From NCBI GenBank assembly GCA_905216025.1, contig CAJMSE010000007.1:81857-145856 (forward strand): a stretch of DNA of 64,000 nt. Direction: 5' to 3'. Below the pieces are notes generated by a model, which saw nothing but the letters and a program-made list of their open reading frames with translations, ran no database searches and was not told the origin of the DNA. Below are positions 43,817 through 52,172 of this stretch, one piece after another. Each line of letters begins with the position of its first letter. The first letter of the stretch is position 1. A program made the position numbers and the translations under genes. This DNA comes from an uncultured bacterium (lineage in GTDB: Bacteria > Bacteroidota > Bacteroidia > Bacteroidales > Bacteroidaceae).

Positions 43817-46800
43817 TCAGTGCTTCTTTGCGGAAGAACTGTTACCGCCGGGAGTCTTGTTGACTTTCAGGGTAGCAGATACCTTGAGTTCTCCCCATGT
43901 TGTGGTTACGGTAACCGGAATCCTTACGTTGAACGAATGTGCGATATTCGTATTGACCTGTGTCAGCGTCACCTTACCCATGTTGTTGAGGGTGATGTTG
44001 CCTGTGGGAGCGGTGTACTTGACAGTGAAGTCATTGCTGTCGACGGTCTTCCATGTTCCGCTGTAGTTGGTCTCGATCTTTGTTTCGTCAACGGCAAGCT
44101 TGCTGATGCCGTAGAATGCCCAGAAGGAAACCTTACGGTTACTATTCTCATAGAACTGAGTCGGGTTGTATCCGTTGAAGTCCTCAAATGCGATTGAGAG
44201 GTTCTGCACCAGCGTGCTGTGGTTGTCGAGCGTCATGTCGGCCACGGTAGCGCTGTTGATGAATACCGGACGGATTACCTTCACGTCGAACTTGTTACCG
44301 TTCAGCGTTATGAGACTCTTAGCCGGCTCACATGTCTCGTTCTTTATCACTACAGTGAATGTAAGTGCTTCTGCCAGTTTGGGGCTTCCGTCTTCGTTCT
44401 TCTCATAGCTGTTGATAAGCTTCTTAACGACATCGTTCTCGCCGAGGGTAATCTGACCGTTAGTCTTATCGATTGTTGCAATCGTCGTTCCGTTTTTACT
44501 TATCTCATCATCTTTCACCGTATATGCGGCTCCCTTGAGCTCTGCCATCGACTGATCAGCTTTTGCAGCAAATGTATATGTAACTGAAGCGGCGTCTGCC
44601 AAAGTCTTGTATGTCGTTCCGAGGTCGCGCTTGATGACATCAAGAGGAGATGTTGCAAACGTATTGGCCGAAACGAAGTCGTACGTGCAATCGTTGTCCG
44701 GATTTGTTCCGTTCTTTACCTGCATGTGAACCTCTGCGTAGCCCTTGCCTGTTGAGTTGGCTGCGAACCATGCAGCTTCCTTCTTGTCAGTGTTCTGGAT
44801 TGTGGCAGCGGGTGTCTTGTTGACGGTGGCCGGAGTCCATGTAATCTTGATATAGATATCCTTCAGGCTGTGGGCAGATGCTTTCGGAGCAAACTTAACC
44901 CATGTAGAGATAGATGTCTGCTTCTTTGTTACCAGCAGGTCGTAAGCCTGATTGTTGTCTATGGTCCAGAGAAGAACCTCTGTCTGGTGTCCGCCTTCAG
45001 CTGTTCCCTTGGTTACGGTTCCAATATTTGCGGTTGAAGCAAGTTCTGTTGCCTTATGTGTGCTTTCGTTGTAAGAGTACTGCTTGCCTGCTACGAATTC
45101 GTAGTTAGCCTCAAACTCTGTCTTGCTCATGTTTATTTCGGCCAGAACCTGGTTCTCAACCTCATCCCATGTGATAACCTGCTTACCGGCTATGGCATTG
45201 TCATTGCCACACTTTACAGTGTAAGCGTCGGTGATGGCATTTGCCGTTACAGATACAGGAATCTTTGCAACGTCAACAATCTCAATGAGAACGTAGCCTA
45301 CAGCGGCAACGGCTCCATCGCTGTTGTTGTCTACAAGCGATACGCGGACAAGCGGAGTGCGGCCGATAATCTGGCGGTCCTGCTTAGCACCGTTGTATCC
45401 CTGAATCTTGAGGACGTGGCCGTCTTCAATCTTTGCGTGGGCGCTCTCGTTTGTCTTGTAGTCGGGAGACTGGTAACCGATCAGCTCATACTTCAGGGCG
45501 AAGCGCTTTTTGTTTATCGTTGTCTGTCCACCCCACAGCTTGTCCTTGCTGTTGTTGTAGTCATAGTGAACGTTTATCCACTCGTTCAGGTCTATACCGG
45601 TCTCATCTGTGTATTCAATCTGGAATGCAGCGGTTTTCTTGCTGATAGCATCAGCTGCCTTCTTTTCAAGATGCAGCTCGCCGGCCTTATCCACTTCACC
45701 TTTCTTTGAGGCCTTGTTGATATAGAAGTTCTCAATCTTATAGTGCTTCAAGGCTGCGAAGTCAGATGTTATGATGGTGTCTTTGTCGTTCTCGCCGCCT
45801 TTGGGATCCTTGTAGCGCAGTGCCACAACGTCAACCTTTCCATCTTCTTTTCCTATATTCGCAATATTGTTCGAGTTCTTCATGCTGAAGAATACGCCTA
45901 TCTTTCCTGAATTGTTCTTAACGCTGTCTATCTTGATGTCGCTTGCAGATGCAGCTCCGCGGGTATATGTAGCGTTGTTGAGGAGGAAGCTGTAGCGTGT
46001 CAGATCCTTGGTGTCGATGTCTGCATTCGACGGATTCAGATAGTAGTTAGCCGTTACTATTGGCACGACATTGTTTACAACCTTGGTCAGTGTGGCCTCA
46101 TCTGCTTTCTGGTCTGTTGCAACGTTTGCTGCTTTGAGGTCCAGTTTCGTGTAGTTGAACGACCATACGCCGATGGCTTCAATACCCTGATAGTACTCTT
46201 CCGGTGAGAAGACGATGCTCTTCAGCTTCTTGCTGAGGAACGAGATGTACTCGTTTATCTTCTTTACATCGCTCTGCAGGTTGCTGATGGCGGTGTCCAT
46301 GCCCTGCACTTTCGTGGCGAATTCCTTAAGGTCTCCGTTTCCGATGGCTTTCAGCAGGTCTTCGAGAGCCTTGATGCGGTTGTTCTGTGCATCGTCGGTG
46401 ACTTTCTGATCGCTCTTCAGGGTGTTGAGCTGGGTCTGCAGGTTGTCAATCAGTCCCTTGAGTTCGGTCCTCAGTGCGGTGTCGGCAGCCTTGTAAGCTT
46501 TCTCTATTTCGCCTACCTTAGTGTCGAGACTTTTAATCTCATTTGACACTTTCAGAATCTCGGCGTCAGTGTATGCCTTTGCTGCTTTGAGGTTTTCTTC
46601 AGCCTCTTTCTTCAGCTTTTCTACCTCCTCGTCGAGGCGCTTGTTGATGGCTGTGTTGTTGTCCTCTATCAGCTTGGTCAGCTTGGCATCCTTGCTCTTC
46701 AGCTCATTGATAGCCGTCTCGTTCGATTCGCGCAGGCTCTTCAGCTGCTCCTCGAGCGAAGTGATGGATGCGGCCTGTGCCTCGGCCTTTTTGAGCAGGT

Positions 46801-47449
46801 CTGCCACCTGTCCGTTGAGCAGGCTGATCTGGCCCTCGAGATTCTCCTTTACGGTCTGAAGATTTGCCACGATGCTGTTGAGCGTCGTCGTCAGGCCTTC
46901 GATTTTCGTCTCGTTCTCCTGGGCGTGCTTTGCTGCCTTGTCTGCCAGGTCGTATGCCTCGTTGGCGCGTGCCTTGGCGGCCTCGATGCCCTTGGTCAGC
47001 TCGGCGTCAGCCTCGATGAGCGCAGCGATGGTCTTTCCCTGCTCCTCAATCTTTGCGTTAGCGCTTGCGATGGAAGCCTCGAGGCTTGCAACGGCCTCGT
47101 CCACCATCTTGCGTGCAGCCTCTACGGCAGCTTTCTCTGCCTCGGCGCGCTGTATGTCAGCGTATGCGTTGGCGTTCTTCTCTGCGTTGGCGATGGCAGC
47201 CTGAAGTGCCTCGTCAGCTTTCTTGTATGCGTCGGCGAGGTCTTCGGCCTGTGAGTTCAGGCGGGCGATCTCGGCTTCGGCAGTTTTCACTTTCCCGTCG
47301 ATGAGGGAAGTGAGGTCTGTTTCGTTTGCTGCAATGGCATTGCGAAGCTCGGTGATGTCGTCATCGTAGTCCTTGCAGGAAACGAGCGTACTTGTTGAAG
47401 CCGTGATAAGGGCTCCAAAAAGCAGTGCACTGATAAACTTTTTTCTCAT
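43817..47449 (-). CDS. Giant surface lipoprotein with coiled-coil stalk
   Basis: 1210 aa. A lipobox ends at C25 (STLVSCKDYDDDI). The acidic stretch after the Cys (KDYDDD) resembles a Bacteroidota lipoprotein surface-export signal. Residues ~30-405 form an almost continuous Ala/Glu/Lys-rich coiled coil (repeats such as ARLNSQAEDLADAYKKADEAL and LEEQLKSLRESNETAIN), a stalk that could reach well beyond the membrane. Residues ~410-1210 are beta-rich, Asn/Thr/Lys-rich and of no family I recognise, likely the exposed head. Codon use here is less GC-biased than in neighbours, hinting at diversification or transfer. A candidate invertible promoter lies 71 nt upstream, so expression is probably phase-variable. 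Confidence 0.85.
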   Translation of the reverse strand: MRKKFISALLFGALITASTSTLVSCKDYDDDITELRNAIAANETDLTSLIDGKVKTAEAEIARLNSQAEDLADAYKKADEALQAAIANAEKNANAYADIQRAEAEKAAVEAARKMVDEAVASLEASIASANAKIEEQGKTIAALIEADAELTKGIEAAKARANEAYDLADKAAKHAQENETKIEGLTTTLNSIVANLQTVKENLEGQISLLNGQVADLLKKAEAQAASITSLEEQLKSLRESNETAINELKSKDAKLTKLIEDNNTAINKRLDEEVEKLKKEAEENLKAAKAYTDAEILKVSNEIKSLDTKVGEIEKAYKAADTALRTELKGLIDNLQTQLNTLKSDQKVTDDAQNNRIKALEDLLKAIGNGDLKEFATKVQGMDTAISNLQSDVKKINEYISFLSKKLKSIVFSPEEYYQGIEAIGVWSFNYTKLDLKAANVATDQKADEATLTKVVNNVVPIVTANYYLNPSNADIDTKDLTRYSFLLNNATYTRGAASASDIKIDSVKNNSGKIGVFFSMKNSNNIANIGKEDGKVDVVALRYKDPKGGENDKDTIITSDFAALKHYKIENFYINKASKKGEVDKAGELHLEKKAADAISKKTAAFQIEYTDETGIDLNEWINVHYDYNNSKDKLWGGQTTINKKRFALKYELIGYQSPDYKTNESAHAKIEDGHVLKIQGYNGAKQDRQIIGRTPLVRVSLVDNNSDGAVAAVGYVLIEIVDVAKIPVSVTANAITDAYTVKCGNDNAIAGKQVITWDEVENQVLAEINMSKTEFEANYEFVAGKQYSYNESTHKATELASTANIGTVTKGTAEGGHQTEVLLWTIDNNQAYDLLVTKKQTSISTWVKFAPKASAHSLKDIYIKITWTPATVNKTPAATIQNTDKKEAAWFAANSTGKGYAEVHMQVKNGTNPDNDCTYDFVSANTFATSPLDVIKRDLGTTYKTLADAASVTYTFAAKADQSMAELKGAAYTVKDDEISKNGTTIATIDKTNGQITLGENDVVKKLINSYEKNEDGSPKLAEALTFTVVIKNETCEPAKSLITLNGNKFDVKVIRPVFINSATVADMTLDNHSTLVQNLSIAFEDFNGYNPTQFYENSNRKVSFWAFYGISKLAVDETKIETNYSGTWKTVDSNDFTVKYTAPTGNITLNNMGKVTLTQVNTNIAHSFNVRIPVTVTTTWGELKVSATLKVNKTPGGNSSSAKKH

Positions 47450-47519
47450 GTTAAAAATTTAATTAATTAAATACTTAGGTATATTTATGATTCTTGTTAT
47501 CATACCCCAGACTGTCCAA

Positions 47520-47692
47520 AATCTCTTGCTAAGAGATTTAGAAGAGACGCTTAAAAGTGCTGCTGCAAAGGAAGTAGCGGCGCAGAAACTCCGCTTTTTT
47601 TGGCTTTTGTGAAGAAATTTATACTGATTTATTTGCTCATTTGCAATAAATATCGTACTTTTGCCCCGTGAATCCTCTCTTAGCAAGAGATT
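47520..47692. promoter_or_regulatory. Candidate invertible promoter segment (phase switch), OFF orientation
   Basis: Inverted 17-base repeats AATCTCTTGCTAAGAGA (47520-47536) and its exact complement (47676-47692) bound a 139-bp segment. Inside it, on the plus strand, TTTG (47632-47635), 20 nt, TACTTTTG (47656-47663) is an ideal Bacteroidota promoter pointing right, away from the lipoprotein gene. On the minus strand I find no TAnnTTTG box in the segment. Inversion would place the -7 box about 13 bp inside the left repeat, facing the gene with a ~70-nt leader. This layout matches the invertible promoters of Bacteroides capsule and surface-protein genes. Confidence 0.75.
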
Positions 47693-47840
47693 GGGAAATT
47701 TCCCGTCAGCAAAGAGTGGAAAACCGGAAGATTTTTGTTTTTCATGCGGATACTGCGGAGCGGGTCGTCAATAGGGAATCCATGGGAATGGAATAAAGTT
47801 TCTTCCCATGTCACAAACAAGGTGTTTCTCATGTCACAAA

Positions 47841-47993
47841 CCTTGTAGTGACAAAGTCTTGTCTTTGTCCGCAGCCCGTAAGGGCTAATTCACGTGCAGA
47901 TATTATATTCCTGTTTTATGACCGAAGGCATTATGTTCCCAGCCGAAAGCCCTTGCGGGCTGCGGACAAATACGAGAATAGGTCCCTACAAGG
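47841..47993. repeat. REP-like imperfect palindrome, relative of 23182-23272
   Basis: Left arm 47841-47886 and right arm 47948-47993 are imperfect complements (CCTTGTAG..TTTGTCCGCAGCCCG(T/C)AAGGGCT). The right arm contains GCGGACAAATACGAGAATA, the sequence of the perfect inverted repeat at 23182-23272. Confidence 0.75.
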
Positions 47994-48058
47994 GTGGTGA
48001 TATTATCAATCAAAGGTGGTGATATTATCAATCAAATGTGATGATAGCATCAACCGGA
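47993..48058. repeat. 22-bp tandem repeat (two exact units plus a degenerate one)
   Basis: GGTGGTGATATTATCAATC plus AAA occurs twice in direct succession (47993-48014, 48015-48036). A third, diverged unit (TGTGATGATAGCATCAACC) follows in phase. It has the same 22-bp period as the other arrays but a different sequence. Confidence 0.75.
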
Positions 48059-48088
48059 ACAATCCCGTTGATTTTCTACTGAACAATA

Positions 48089-48154
48089 GAACACAGAGCC
48101 ACGGAGGCACAGAGAATCGTCTTTCAATCTCTGTGCCTCCGTGGCTCTGTGTTC
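48089..48154. repeat. Hairpin of the ACACGGAG family behind the CoA-transferase gene
   Basis: Perfect 27-base arms (48089-48115 and 48128-48154, core CACAGAGCCACGGAGGCAC) with a 12-nt loop. Related to the inner repeat at 10661-10734. Its position 60 nt beyond the stop codon suits a terminator. Confidence 0.8.
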
Positions 48155-48213
48155 CAGATATGGATGGTTACCGGGCCTCCTATATATAATAATGTGTCAG
48201 GCGCCGGCCTCTG

Positions 48214-49719
48214 TCACTTCACATACTCGGCGAAATCCGTCAGGTGCATGTCGCCCTTGCGTGCCAGCGTGTCGTGCATGGCGAACGCTGCGGGCAGGTT
48301 GTGCTTCGTGTGGCCGCCGCGTGCAATCTTCAGGTAGTCCCAGAGCAGCTGCTTGTAGTCGGGGTGAGCGCAGTTTTCGATGATGCACTGTGCGCGCTGC
48401 ACGGGGCTCTTGCCGCGCAGGTCGGCCACGCCCTGCTCCGTGACGATTACGTTCACGTCGTGCTCCGTGTGGTCGTGGTGGCTCACCATCGGCACGATGG
48501 AGCTTATCAGTCCGCCCTTGGCCACGCTCGGGCATGTGAATATAGATATGTATGCGTTGCGCTCGAAGTCTCCCGAGCCGCCGATGCCGTTCATCATCTT
48601 CACTCCGCTGATGTGCGTGGAGTTGGCGTTGCCGTAGATGTCGCACTCGAGTGCCGTGTTGATGGCAATCACGCCGAGGCGGCGGATAAGTTCCGGCGAG
48701 TTCGACACCTCGCTCTGGCGCAGCGTCAGGTGGTTCTTGAAGTAGTCGATGTTGTCGTATACCTTCATCAGGCTCTCGTTGGTGACGGTCAGCGAGCAGG
48801 CTGAGGCATCCTTTACGCGGCCTTCGAGCATCATGTCTACCACGGCGTCCTGAAGCACCTCGGTGAAGATGTTGAAGTCGGGCACGTTCTTGTCCTGGCT
48901 CAGTGCGGCGAGGATGGCGTTTGCCGTAGAGCCCACGCCGCTCTGCAGGGGCAGGAACGACTGCGGTATGATGCCGCGCTTCATGTCTGCCACGAGGAAC
49001 TCTGCCACGTTCATGCCTATCTGCGTGGTCACGGGGTCGAGGTCTTTGAAGGCGCGTGCCTCGTCGGGTATGTGGCACTCCACCACTCCCACAATCTTGC
49101 TTGCGTCTATCTCGACATACGGCTTGCCTATGCGGTCGCTCACTCCGACGATGGGTATGGGCTGGCGCAGCGGCGGGTCTTGCAGTTCATACACGTCGTG
49201 CAGATACCTGGCACCCTTGCTGTGGAACGAGTTAAGCTCGAGAATGACGTGCTTTGCCAGCCGTGCGGCCGTGGGGCTGATGCCTCCTGCCGACGTGAGG
49301 TAGGCCTTGCATGTGGTCTCTCCCTCCTCGATGTCGCACACTTCGAGCACCGCCCAGTCCACCGGTCCGAGGAATCCGTAGCGCAGTTCCTGTGCCATGT
49401 GGCTCAGGTGCATGTCGCTGTATGCAATCTCGCCCATGTTGACGTGCTTGCGGAAGTCGGGATTTGTCGTGTACGGGGCGCGGTATTTGATGGCCTGCGC
49501 GTTGGCCAGGTCTCCGTCGGTGCTCTGTCCTGTGGATGCTCCGGTGAATATTCCCACCTGAAACTCGCGTCCGGCCTCGTGCTCTGCCACGGCTATCTTT
49601 GCCAGTTCCTTGGTCACGGCCTTCGCCGCGCCCGACGGGGTGAAGCCGCTGAGGGCGATGTTCTCTCCGTTCTTGATAAGCGCTGCTGCTTCGGCAGCGG
49701 TCATACGTGTATATGCCAT
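48214..49719 (-). CDS. Acetyl-CoA hydrolase / succinate(acetate) CoA-transferase
   Basis: 501 aa from ATG 49719. Class I CoA-transferases swap CoA between acids. In anaerobic Bacteroidota this type makes acetate or succinate from the CoA ester, or feeds the propionate pathway. The catalytic Glu lies in HDVNVIVTEQGVADLRG. GxGG-type loops appear in LPLQSGVGSTANAIL and MMNGIGGSGDFERNAY. The N-terminus MAYTRMTAAEAAALIKNGENIALSGFTPSGAAKAV is typical. An upstream 30-codon extension in frame overlaps the promoter and is excluded. Convergent with nothing nearby; a hairpin follows. Exact acid specificity cannot be read from sequence. Confidence 0.93.
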   Translation of the reverse strand: MAYTRMTAAEAAALIKNGENIALSGFTPSGAAKAVTKELAKIAVAEHEAGREFQVGIFTGASTGQSTDGDLANAQAIKYRAPYTTNPDFRKHVNMGEIAYSDMHLSHMAQELRYGFLGPVDWAVLEVCDIEEGETTCKAYLTSAGGISPTAARLAKHVILELNSFHSKGARYLHDVYELQDPPLRQPIPIVGVSDRIGKPYVEIDASKIVGVVECHIPDEARAFKDLDPVTTQIGMNVAEFLVADMKRGIIPQSFLPLQSGVGSTANAILAALSQDKNVPDFNIFTEVLQDAVVDMMLEGRVKDASACSLTVTNESLMKVYDNIDYFKNHLTLRQSEVSNSPELIRRLGVIAINTALECDIYGNANSTHISGVKMMNGIGGSGDFERNAYISIFTCPSVAKGGLISSIVPMVSHHDHTEHDVNVIVTEQGVADLRGKSPVQRAQCIIENCAHPDYKQLLWDYLKIARGGHTKHNLPAAFAMHDTLARKGDMHLTDFAEYVK

Positions 49720-49769
49720 GTCGTTGTTTATTTTATGTTTTATTATTATACGTTTATATATAAGCGCTG

Positions 49770-49800
49770 CAAATTTACTGAAAATCAGTTGTAACGCAAA
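49770..49800 (-). promoter_or_regulatory. Promoter of the CoA-transferase gene
   Basis: Minus strand: TTTG (49800-49797), 19 nt, TAAATTTG (49777-49770). Full -33/-7 consensus. It predicts a leader of about 45 nt. Confidence 0.75.
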
Positions 49801-49842
49801 ATAAATCATAGGCTTTTATTTTTTTCTTCGCCCATTTTGCTG

Positions 49843-49850
49843 TATCTTTG
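49843..49850 (+). promoter_or_regulatory. -7 promoter box (TATCTTTG) of the toxin-antitoxin/cysS operon
   Basis: TATCTTTG matches TAnnTTTG and lies 21 nt before the antitoxin ATG. It is divergent from the CoA-transferase promoter, with about 42 nt between the elements. Confidence 0.65.
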
Positions 49851-49871
49851 CATGCATTAAAACGTTTTGTA

Positions 49872-50135
49872 ATGACAGCAATCGATGTAGAACTGATGCA
49901 GAATGAGCTGGTGCGTGAGATAATGGAGACGCGCAATGCCGATATCCTCGGCAAGATAAGACGCTCCGTCGGGCGCATCATGGCGGCTGAGAGGCGCCGG
50001 TGGCCGCAGGCCGGGCCTTTCTCGGCCGGGGAGATTGACTCGCGTATCGATGCTTCCGAGCGATGTTTCGAGACGGGAGACGTTGTCCCGTCAGAGGATG
50101 TTTTGGGTGGAATGCGTCGCATATTGCTTGAGTAA
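49872..50135 (+). CDS. Putative antitoxin of a type II toxin-antitoxin pair
   Basis: 87 aa, helical and charged (MTAIDVELMQNELVREIMETRNADILGKIRRSVGR..). I do not recognise a specific antitoxin fold. The call rests on size and on the next gene, a ParE/RelE-like toxin whose ATG overlaps this stop (TAATG). ATG 49872 is preferred to an in-frame ATG 24 nt upstream that overlaps the promoter. It is likely to repress its own promoter through toxin-antitoxin complexes, as such pairs do. Confidence 0.75.
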   Translation: MTAIDVELMQNELVREIMETRNADILGKIRRSVGRIMAAERRRWPQAGPFSAGEIDSRIDASERCFETGDVVPSEDVLGGMRRILLE

Positions 50136-50446
50136 TGAGAATCATTTGGTCTGGTTCGGCAAGCAGGCGGTGGTCGGCTCTGTTCGTCCAGTGCATGGAG
50201 ATATTCGGTAAGAGTGTTGCTAAGCGCAGCCTTATGCAGCTTGAGAAAAAGCTGGCATTATTGGAAAACAACCCTGAAATGGGTTTTCCCGAGCCCTTGC
50301 TGGTCGGAAAAGGCAGGCTCTACAGAGCCTTGATATTCAGCAAAAACTATAAATTTATATATTATGTGGATTCTTCCGAAATCCGGATAGTGGATGTTTG
50401 GGATATGAGGATGAATCCATCGGCATTAAAGAAAAGGATAAAATAA
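50135..50446 (+). CDS. ParE/RelE-family toxin
   Basis: 103 aa. The pattern [90 protein letters not shown] is that of the ParE/RelE fold: basic helices, then [17 protein letters not shown] and a final DVWDMRxNP strand. RelE-type toxins cut mRNA on the ribosome and ParE types poison gyrase. The W-D-x-R-x-NP ending is common in ParE-like members. It lies 5 nt upstream of cysS, so cysS is read from the same transcript. Confidence 0.87.
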   Translation: MRIIWSGSASRRWSALFVQCMEIFGKSVAKRSLMQLEKKLALLENNPEMGFPEPLLVGKGRLYRALIFSKNYKFIYYVDSSEIRIVDVWDMRMNPSALKKRIK

Positions 50447-50451
50447 TATTT

Positions 50452-51942
50452 ATGGAACAGACACTTTTGATATACAACACCCTTTCGAGGCGTAAGGAGA
50501 GATTCGAACCGCTGCATGCGCCCAACGTGGGGATGTACGTCTGCGGACCCACCGTATACGGAGACCCGCATCTCGGCCATGCCCGCCCCGCGATAACGTT
50601 TGATACCGTCTTCCGCTACCTGCGCCACTTGGGATACAAGGTGCGCTATGTGCGCAACATAACGGACGTCGGACACCTCGAGCACGATGCCGACGAGGGC
50701 GACGACAAGATAGCGAAAAAGGCCCGCCTCGAGCAGCTCGAGCCCATGGAGATAGCCCAGCACTACACCAACCGCTACCACACGGCAATGGAAGCGCTCG
50801 GCGTGCTGCCCCCGAGCATCGAGCCCCACGCCACCGGCCACATCATCGAGCAGCAGGAACTCGTGGGCCGCATCCTCGCCAACGGATACGCCTACGAGAG
50901 CAACGGCTCGGTATACTTCGACATAGAGAAATACAACAAGGACCATAAATACGGCATACTGTCGGGCCGCAACCTTGACGACGTCATCAACGCGAGCCGC
51001 GAGCTCGACGGAGTGGGCGAGAAGCGGAACCAGGTAGACTTCGCGCTGTGGAAGAAGGCGCAGCCCGAGCACATCATGCGGTGGCCCAGTCCGTGGAGCG
51101 ACGGCTTCCCGGGATGGCACTGCGAGTGCACGGCGATGGGACGCAAGTATCTCGGCGAGCACTTCGACATACACGGCGGAGGCATGGACCTCGTCTTCCC
51201 GCACCACGAATGCGAGATTGCGCAGGCCGTGGCCGCCTACGGAGAGCCGATGGTCCGCTACTGGATGCACAACAACATGATAACCATCAACGGGCAGAAG
51301 ATGGGCAAGAGCCTCGGCAACTTCATCACGCTCGAGCAGTTCTTCACAGGCAACCACCCGGCATTGGAGAAGGCATACAGTCCCATGACGATACGTTTCT
51401 TCATCCTGTCGGCCCACTACCGCGGCACGGTAGACTTCTCCAACGATGCGCTGAAGGCCAGTGAGAAAGGTCTCGAGCGCCTCATGAACGGACTGGCGGA
51501 CATGGAGCGCATCCAGCCGGAGGCGAAGTGCGACGAGCAGACGGAGAAAATCGTGCGCGAACTGCGCCAGAAGTGCTACGACGCGATGAACGACGACTTC
51601 GCCACGCCGCAGGTGATAAGCTACCTCTTCGAGGCCTGCGGAGTGATAAACAAGCTCATCGACCACAAGGCCACCATCTGCGCCGAGTGTCTCGACGAAC
51701 TGAAGTCCGTGATGCGCCTCTTCGCCTGCGACCTGCTCGGCCTGAAGGAGGAGAAGGGCAACTCGTCCGATGCCCGCGAGGAAGCATTCGGAAAGGTGGT
51801 CGGCATGGTGCTCGACCTGCGTGCCAAGGCCCGCGAGGCCAAGGACTGGGCCACCTGCGACCGCATACGCGACGAGCTCAAGGAGGCTGGCTTCGAGGTC
51901 AAGGACACCAAGGACGGTGTCACCTGGAAACTGAACAGATAA
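50452..51942 (+). CDS. cysS: Cysteinyl-tRNA synthetase
   Basis: 496 aa. Charges tRNA-Cys. The HIGH-like motif is in [18 protein letters not shown] and the KMSKS-like motif is [11 protein letters not shown]. The catalytic zinc is bound by the Cys of MYVCGPT, the Cys of GWHCECTAM and the His/Glu of [12 protein letters not shown] 50452 is five nt after the toxin stop. An upstream extension of 18 codons in frame runs inside the toxin gene. Placing an essential synthetase behind a toxin-antitoxin pair is unusual and may couple its supply to the toxin promoter. Confidence 0.97.
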   Translation: MEQTLLIYNTLSRRKERFEPLHAPNVGMYVCGPTVYGDPHLGHARPAITFDTVFRYLRHLGYKVRYVRNITDVGHLEHDADEGDDKIAKKARLEQLEPMEIAQHYTNRYHTAMEALGVLPPSIEPHATGHIIEQQELVGRILANGYAYESNGSVYFDIEKYNKDHKYGILSGRNLDDVINASRELDGVGEKRNQVDFALWKKAQPEHIMRWPSPWSDGFPGWHCECTAMGRKYLGEHFDIHGGGMDLVFPHHECEIAQAVAAYGEPMVRYWMHNNMITINGQKMGKSLGNFITLEQFFTGNHPALEKAYSPMTIRFFILSAHYRGTVDFSNDALKASEKGLERLMNGLADMERIQPEAKCDEQTEKIVRELRQKCYDAMNDDFATPQVISYLFEACGVINKLIDHKATICAECLDELKSVMRLFACDLLGLKEEKGNSSDAREEAFGKVVGMVLDLRAKAREAKDWATCDRIRDELKEAGFEVKDTKDGVTWKLNR

Positions 51943-51974
51943 CCGGAACGCTTCAGATAGCTGCCGGAAACATG

Positions 51975-52012
51975 TTAGCCCCCTGCCGAGGAAATCTCCG
52001 GCAGGGGGCTAA
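51975..52012. terminator. GC-rich hairpin after cysS
   Basis: TTAGCCCCCTGCCG (51975-51988) and its exact complement (51999-52012) with a 10-nt loop. No T-run follows on the plus strand, so termination would be weak. Confidence 0.65.
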
Positions 52013-52017
52013 TACGT

Positions 52018-52127
52018 TGTTACGGGGCCGTAGTCACACTGTTACCTGCGGCACGTCACACTGTTACCCGTGGCGCGTCACACTGTTACCTGTGGCACGT
52101 TACACTGTTACCCGTGGCACGTAACGA
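52018..52127. repeat. 22-bp tandem array, five units (GTTAC-type)
   Basis: Units begin at 52018, 52040, 52062, 52084 and 52106, each starting TGTTAC. The consensus half is TGTTACCYGTGGCRCGT, with a GTTAC-N9-GTAAC/GTCAC dyad. The first unit (TGTTACGGGGCCG) is identical over 13 bases to the first unit at 27360. It lies between cysS and the convergent CapA-like gene. Confidence 0.9.
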
Positions 52128-52172
52128 TTCAAGGACGGCCTCCGTGGATTTTATTCAGGCCGGTTCGGCCAG

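Larger units (their letters stand above)
47450..48213. other. 764-nt region: leader, invertible segment, repeats
   Basis: No firm gene. 47450-47519 would be the leader of the large lipoprotein. 47520-47692 is the candidate invertible promoter. 47807-47842 has two copies of CATGTCACAAAC. 47841-47993 is a REP-like imperfect palindrome, 47993-48058 a 22-bp tandem repeat and 48089-48154 a hairpin behind the CoA-transferase gene. A GTG-started 42-codon frame at 47668-47796 starts 5 nt after the -7 box; I do not accept it as a gene. Confidence 0.7.

Noticed and set aside
47459..47686. 75-aa minus-strand frame across the invertible segment
   Set aside because: It spans both inverted repeats and the promoter; regulatory DNA explains the region better.
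47668..47796. GTG-started 42-codon frame just after the invertible promoter
   Set aside because: Only 5 nt separate it from the -7 box, there is no ribosome-binding context and no homology; likely chance.
50501..50520. tRNA T-loop-like GATTCGAACC
   Set aside because: It lies inside the cysS coding sequence, and no cloverleaf can be built around it. No other tRNA candidate was found.
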